A program made the translations under genes and the position numbers. Below, piece by piece: positions 61,103-64,000 of a DNA stretch of 64,000 nucleotides. The notes under the pieces were generated by a model. That model ran no database searches and was not told the origin of the DNA. It saw only the letters and a list, made by a program, of their open reading frames with translations. How positions within the stretch are numbered: position 1 is the stretch's first letter; the number at the start of each line of letters is the position of its first letter. This stretch comes from Paracoccaceae bacterium (GTDB taxonomy: Bacteria > Pseudomonadota > Alphaproteobacteria > Rhodobacterales > Rhodobacteraceae), in assembly GCA_902543185.1 (NCBI GenBank), contig CACBXB010000010.1:1-64000 (forward strand), in the 5' to 3' direction.

Positions 61103-61139
61103 TAAAAAAAACCTGCTTCAAGAGAGCACTGAAGCAGGT
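61103..61139 (-). terminator. Rho-independent terminator on the minus strand
   Basis: AACCTGCTTCA (61109-61119) and TGAAGCAGGTT (61129-61139) pair perfectly over 11 bp with a 9-base loop. On the minus strand the stem is followed by eight T (plus-strand A run 61103-61110). No minus-strand gene is recognisable just to its right, so it may end an unannotated small RNA. Confidence 0.75.
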
Positions 61140-61179
61140 TCTGTAATTTGAACATCGACACGACAGGGAGGAAGTGTGT

Positions 61180-61224
61180 AATGAACACTTATGAGTTGCT
61201 GAAATGCTGCAAACATTACAAGTA
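61180..61224 (+). other. 14-codon reading frame with a strong ribosome site
   Basis: ATG preceded by GGGAGGAAG (nine bases), reading MNTYELLKCCKHYK then TAA. The Shine-Dalgarno is stronger than that of most genes here. It could be a real leader peptide, with two adjacent Cys codons, a decayed gene start, or chance. Confidence 0.3.
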
Positions 61225-61349
61225 AACTTTTCTTGAAATAATTAAGTATTAATCAACAATTGTAAGCTGCTGAATTATATGGCGAATTTGCCTAAATATT
61301 AACCATAAGAATAAATGAAAAATGTTTACTGAAATACGCAACGTCATTA

Positions 61350-61388
61350 GCTACAAAAATTGAGATTAGTGGGTGTAATTTTTGTAGC
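61350..61388. promoter_or_regulatory. 12-bp inverted repeat upstream of malonyl-CoA decarboxylase
   Basis: GCTACAAAAATT (61350-61361) and AATTTTTGTAGC (61377-61388) are perfect inverted arms around 15 bases. It ends 45 bp before the decarboxylase ATG. It could be an operator or 5' UTR hairpin controlling that gene. It has a partial T-run on the plus side, so attenuation is also possible. Confidence 0.6.
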
Positions 61389-61433
61389 AATCAGGGCAAG
61401 TTTATAGTTGGGAAATTTCAGGACTATGTAACT

Positions 61434-62708
61434 ATGAAGCGCACATCTATTTTAGGAGATATCCTTTCAGTCTTGTTTGAGCGAGACCAGTTGTCTGGGC
61501 CTGGTCGCGACAAACGTGACATATATGCGCTTTGTAGGGCTTTGGTTTCGCTTGAGGGCGACGTATCGGGACATAAATTAGCAGCTAGCGTTCTAAGTCG
61601 TTATCGTACCCTAAAAAATAAACAAAAAATTGAATTTTTTTATTTCCTCAATGACCAGCTAGATCTTGACCCAGAGCGTGTGTCTGAGTTGGCATTGGCA
61701 TACAAGAAAGACCTAACACCTGAGGCATTTCGACAGCTGTCAGACGCATCTGAACCAGAGCGACAAAAATTTCTACGTCGATTGAATCAACCTATTGGAG
61801 CAACCGCAGATATAGTGGCAATGCGTGTTGATTTGCTGAGACTATTAAATGATCATCCAAATCTGGCTCGTACTGACCATGACTTTGTCGATATGCTTAA
61901 AAGTTGGTTCAATCGAGGCTTCTTGGTTCTAAGGACCATTGACTGGGATACTCCTGCACGCATACTTGATAAAATAATTGAATACGAAGCAGTTCATGAA
62001 ATCAGTGACTTAGATGATCTTCGTAAGCGATTATACCCGCAAGATCGGCACTGCTTTGCATTCTTCCACCCATCGATGCCAGATGAACCATTGATTTTTG
62101 TTGAGGTTGCTCTGACGGAAAGAATTCCATCTTCCATAACAGAATTGCTGACAGAAAGGCGTGCAACTTTAGAAGCCGAAAAGGTAAAAACTGCAGTTTT
62201 TTATTCAATTTCAAATTGTCAGAAAGGTCTGACTGGGATCAGTTTTGGCAATCTCTTGATTAAACAGGTGGTGGCAGAACTTTCACAGCAGTTTCCACAG
62301 ATCAGCGATTTCGTGACCCTATCACCAATTCCAGGATTAAACGAATGGTTATCAAATCAAACTGGCAATACGGAATTAAGCAAAATAGCTCTTGAAATTT
62401 TGGAAAATAGAGCGAAACCAGAGGATTTACGTGCAATAGCAGCGAGCTACTTGCTAAACGCGAAACGCAAAGATGGATCACCTATTGATCCAGTGGCACG
62501 TTTTCATTTAACAAACGGAGCGAAGGTTCATAATATACATGCAAATGCTGACCTATCACCAAATGGCATCGCGCAGTCTAGTGGTGTCATGGTTAATTAC
62601 CGGTATGAACTTTCGGAGGTGGAGAAGAACCATGAAAATTTTGCATACCAATCGATCGTAGCAGCTGACAAACCTGCTCGTGCTCTGTCCAAGATAATTC
62701 CTTATTAA
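61434..62708 (+). CDS. Malonyl-CoA decarboxylase
   Basis: A 424-residue enzyme that converts malonyl-CoA to acetyl-CoA and CO2. The N-terminal helical domain covers about 1-155 and the GNAT-like catalytic domain the rest. FFHPSMPDEPLIFVEVALTE, the Ser motif FYSISNCQKGLTGISFGN and the C-terminal HANADLSPNG with VNYRYEL are family hallmarks. It allows use of malonate or control of malonyl-CoA. No malonate transporter or CoA ligase is adjacent; the gene stands alone behind an inverted repeat. Confidence 0.9.
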   Translation: MKRTSILGDILSVLFERDQLSGPGRDKRDIYALCRALVSLEGDVSGHKLAASVLSRYRTLKNKQKIEFFYFLNDQLDLDPERVSELALAYKKDLTPEAFRQLSDASEPERQKFLRRLNQPIGATADIVAMRVDLLRLLNDHPNLARTDHDFVDMLKSWFNRGFLVLRTIDWDTPARILDKIIEYEAVHEISDLDDLRKRLYPQDRHCFAFFHPSMPDEPLIFVEVALTERIPSSITELLTERRATLEAEKVKTAVFYSISNCQKGLTGISFGNLLIKQVVAELSQQFPQISDFVTLSPIPGLNEWLSNQTGNTELSKIALEILENRAKPEDLRAIAASYLLNAKRKDGSPIDPVARFHLTNGAKVHNIHANADLSPNGIAQSSGVMVNYRYELSEVEKNHENFAYQSIVAADKPARALSKIIPY

Positions 62709-62860
62709 AAATCTAGGAGTGAAGAGGCGAAATTTGCTCTTGGTTCTTCTGAAGGTAATAAGAAAGTAAACTTTGGCTTGAGCATTATTTAGTCAGGCAA
62801 CGTGTTAAATGCTGCCTTCCCATCATGTCGTTTGTCCATGTTGGTTTAAAGATTAATCTG

Positions 62861-63652
62861 TTAAATCGATGCTGGCCATTTGTATTGCTCTTGCATTATT
62901 GTTTTCAATAGAACACAGTCATCCGTCATTATACCATCCACATTAAGCTCTAAAAGTTTTTGCATTGTTGTGGGATCGTTAATTGTCCAAAAGTGAATTT
63001 TAATCCCTAATTTCCGCGCGTGCCTCAATACTTTTCTTGCAACTAAAGAGACGCCAAACTGCTTAATTGGTAATTGAATACACTGCGCGGTAAAGTTTTG
63101 TTCTATCCCAAGTTGAGCACCTAAATAAAATTTGATCGCATTACTCGTACCCATACTATGGCAGGTTTCAACTCCAAGTTCTTTAATGATAGCATTTATA
63201 CGCTTATCGTTAAAACTTCCGATGCAAACTCGGGTACTGCACCCCATCTTCTTTATAGTATTGGCAATTGGTTTGGTAGCTTCCCAGGTTTTTGCATCTA
63301 AGTTGAATAATCCTTCCGGAAATTCTTCAAAAACGCTTGAAAGCCGTGGTATTATTGATGACTTATTCACTTTTAGGCTATCAATATCGACATCTTTTAA
63401 ATCACTTATTTTTAGATTTTCTCCCGTTAATCGTTCTAATGTATTATCGTGAAAAATATAAGCTGTTCCTTCTTTTGAACTATGAATGTCTGTTTCTATT
63501 ACTCGATAACCTAGATTAAAAGCTTTTCTAAATGACTCAAAGCTATTTTCTGCGGCTATAAGGCTAGCCCCTCTGTGAGCGATTGGAACAATATTTAAAC
63601 TATTTATATATTCTAAAAAACTTTGAGAAGAAATTGAAATGAGGCTATCCAC
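62861..63652 (-). CDS. Glycerophosphodiester phosphodiesterase family protein
   Basis: A 263-residue TIM-barrel phosphodiesterase. Catalytic His and metal residues appear in order: IAHRGASLIAAENS (near 24), IETDIHSSKEG (near 52), FHDNTLERLTG (near 69) and FNLDAKTWE (near 117), with FWTINDP late. It hydrolyses glycerophosphodiesters to sn-glycerol 3-phosphate and an alcohol. No signal peptide is obvious, so it is cytoplasmic. It is divergent from glgC with 197 bp between. Confidence 0.88.
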   Translation of the reverse strand: MDSLISISSQSFLEYINSLNIVPIAHRGASLIAAENSFESFRKAFNLGYRVIETDIHSSKEGTAYIFHDNTLERLTGENLKISDLKDVDIDSLKVNKSSIIPRLSSVFEEFPEGLFNLDAKTWEATKPIANTIKKMGCSTRVCIGSFNDKRINAIIKELGVETCHSMGTSNAIKFYLGAQLGIEQNFTAQCIQLPIKQFGVSLVARKVLRHARKLGIKIHFWTINDPTTMQKLLELNVDGIMTDDCVLLKTIMQEQYKWPASI

Positions 63653-63849
63653 TTCCTAATTTTTGCTTTAAAATGGCTTCAATAATAAAAATAACTAAAC
63701 AAAATATACTTATTAAATTGAGTTGCTTCTGCAATTAAAGATGCAATACTTAGCTCGGTTTCATAAGCTTTTTTCGCATTTCTCGACAATATAGCAATAG
63801 AGTTGTAATTTAATCATCAGCTGTAAACAAGGATCCTTGAGGAAGCATT

Positions 63850-64000
63850 ATGAAATCAACCGGTGCTCGATTTGTTAGTCGCCTTACAAATAATACAATG
63901 GCTTTAGTTTTGGCTGGCGGTCGCGGTCAGCGTTTGGGCGTTTTGACAGATTGGAGAACAAAGCCTGCTGTTCCTTTCGGCGGTAAATTTCGAATAATAG
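63850..64000 (+). CDS. glgC: Glucose-1-phosphate adenylyltransferase, N-terminal fragment
   Basis: The first 50 residues of ADP-glucose pyrophosphorylase; the gene runs off the window. [32 protein letters not shown] is the classic GlgC substrate loop. GAGGA lies eight bases before the ATG. GlgC starts glycogen synthesis by making ADP-glucose. The upstream gap is AT-rich with no clear hairpin. Confidence 0.93.
   Translation, partial: MKSTGARFVSRLTNNTMALVLAGGRGQRLGVLTDWRTKPAVPFGGKFRII

Larger units (their letters stand above)
60857..61433. other. 577-bp gene-poor region with hairpin structures
   Basis: No convincing protein gene. It holds a minus-strand terminator (61103-61139), a 14-codon reading frame (61180-61224) behind a strong GGGAGG ribosome site, and a 12-bp inverted repeat (61350-61388) ahead of the malonyl-CoA decarboxylase gene. 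The left part (60857-61100) shows nothing that I recognise. Confidence 0.55.

Overview
This 64 kb window is AT-rich, gene-dense chromosomal DNA from a bacterium. I read it as a free-living marine alphaproteobacterium, most likely a low-GC, Rhodobacterales-like pelagic lineage. The grounds are inference from gene content: small alphaproteobacterial families (DUF6525, DUF1289, DUF1467), a CobW/WD40 pair, carB beginning [10 protein letters not shown], the pabB-class IV aminotransferase pair, malonyl-CoA decarboxylase, and many ABC and TRAP uptake systems for small organic compounds. No rRNA, CRISPR array, transposase or integrase gene was found. The core genes are carB, pabB, aspS, a methylmalonyl-CoA epimerase, class I fumarase and the start of glgC. 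Most of the rest is scavenging metabolism.

Layout. 0-3.4 kb: the end of znuA, a COG0523/CobW GTPase, a WD40 protein and small conserved proteins; this looks like metal homeostasis. 3.4-7.1 kb: a crotonase-fold protein, a class III aminotransferase and an EamA exporter. 7.2-16.8 kb: a catabolic block with a GMC oxidoreductase, an enolase-superfamily enzyme, an amine oxidase-like flavoprotein, a polyamine-type ABC importer, a class I glutamine amidotransferase and an HD-domain protein that resembles PhnZ-type diiron oxygenases. 17-24.3 kb: an MFS transporter, an AqpS-like channel with a methyltransferase, and a four-gene minus-strand operon (glycosyltransferase, nucleosidase, spore-photoproduct-lyase-like radical SAM enzyme, SDR), then a PHP hydrolase. 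24.3-29.3 kb: an aldehyde dehydrogenase broken by a ten-base homopolymer, fumarase, an SDR and an LDH2-type dehydrogenase. 29.3-39.9 kb: a molybdenum hydroxylase with a MoaD-like partner, a Rieske ferredoxin and a divergent desaturase-type oxygenase that together resemble MocE/MocD, a PanB-like protein, a sugar ABC importer and a GH4 enzyme. 39.9-47.7 kb: carB, the pab pair, aspS, epimerase and DUF1467.

47.7-59.6 kb is the most accessory-looking part. It opens with a tRNA-Lys-like sequence whose 5' acceptor strand is degenerate and overlaps the DUF1467 stop codon. Then come a tandem 11-mer, a GC-rich tract and a 38-bp direct repeat. The repeat returns 7.8 kb later with two differences, so the two copies bracket a complete LysR/FAD-oxidase/TRAP/DUF1537-kinase/PdxA2 cassette, predicted to import and degrade D-threonate or a related four-carbon sugar acid. 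Beyond it lie a GAF-adenylate cyclase operon with two FMN-binding split-barrel proteins, a patatin lipase, and a three-copy dispersed repeat placed downstream of minus-strand genes. The window ends with a small membrane protein coupled to a YceI protein, a gene-poor stretch with a terminator and an inverted repeat, malonyl-CoA decarboxylase, a glycerophosphodiesterase and glgC.

A recurring feature is a strong hairpin directly after the binding-protein gene in all three importer operons (polyamine-type, sugar and TRAP). This probably tunes binding protein relative to membrane components. The strongest candidates for undescribed biology are the repeat-bracketed cassette next to the tRNA-like remnant, the radical SAM/nucleosidase operon, and the MocDE-like/PanB-like/sugar importer cluster.
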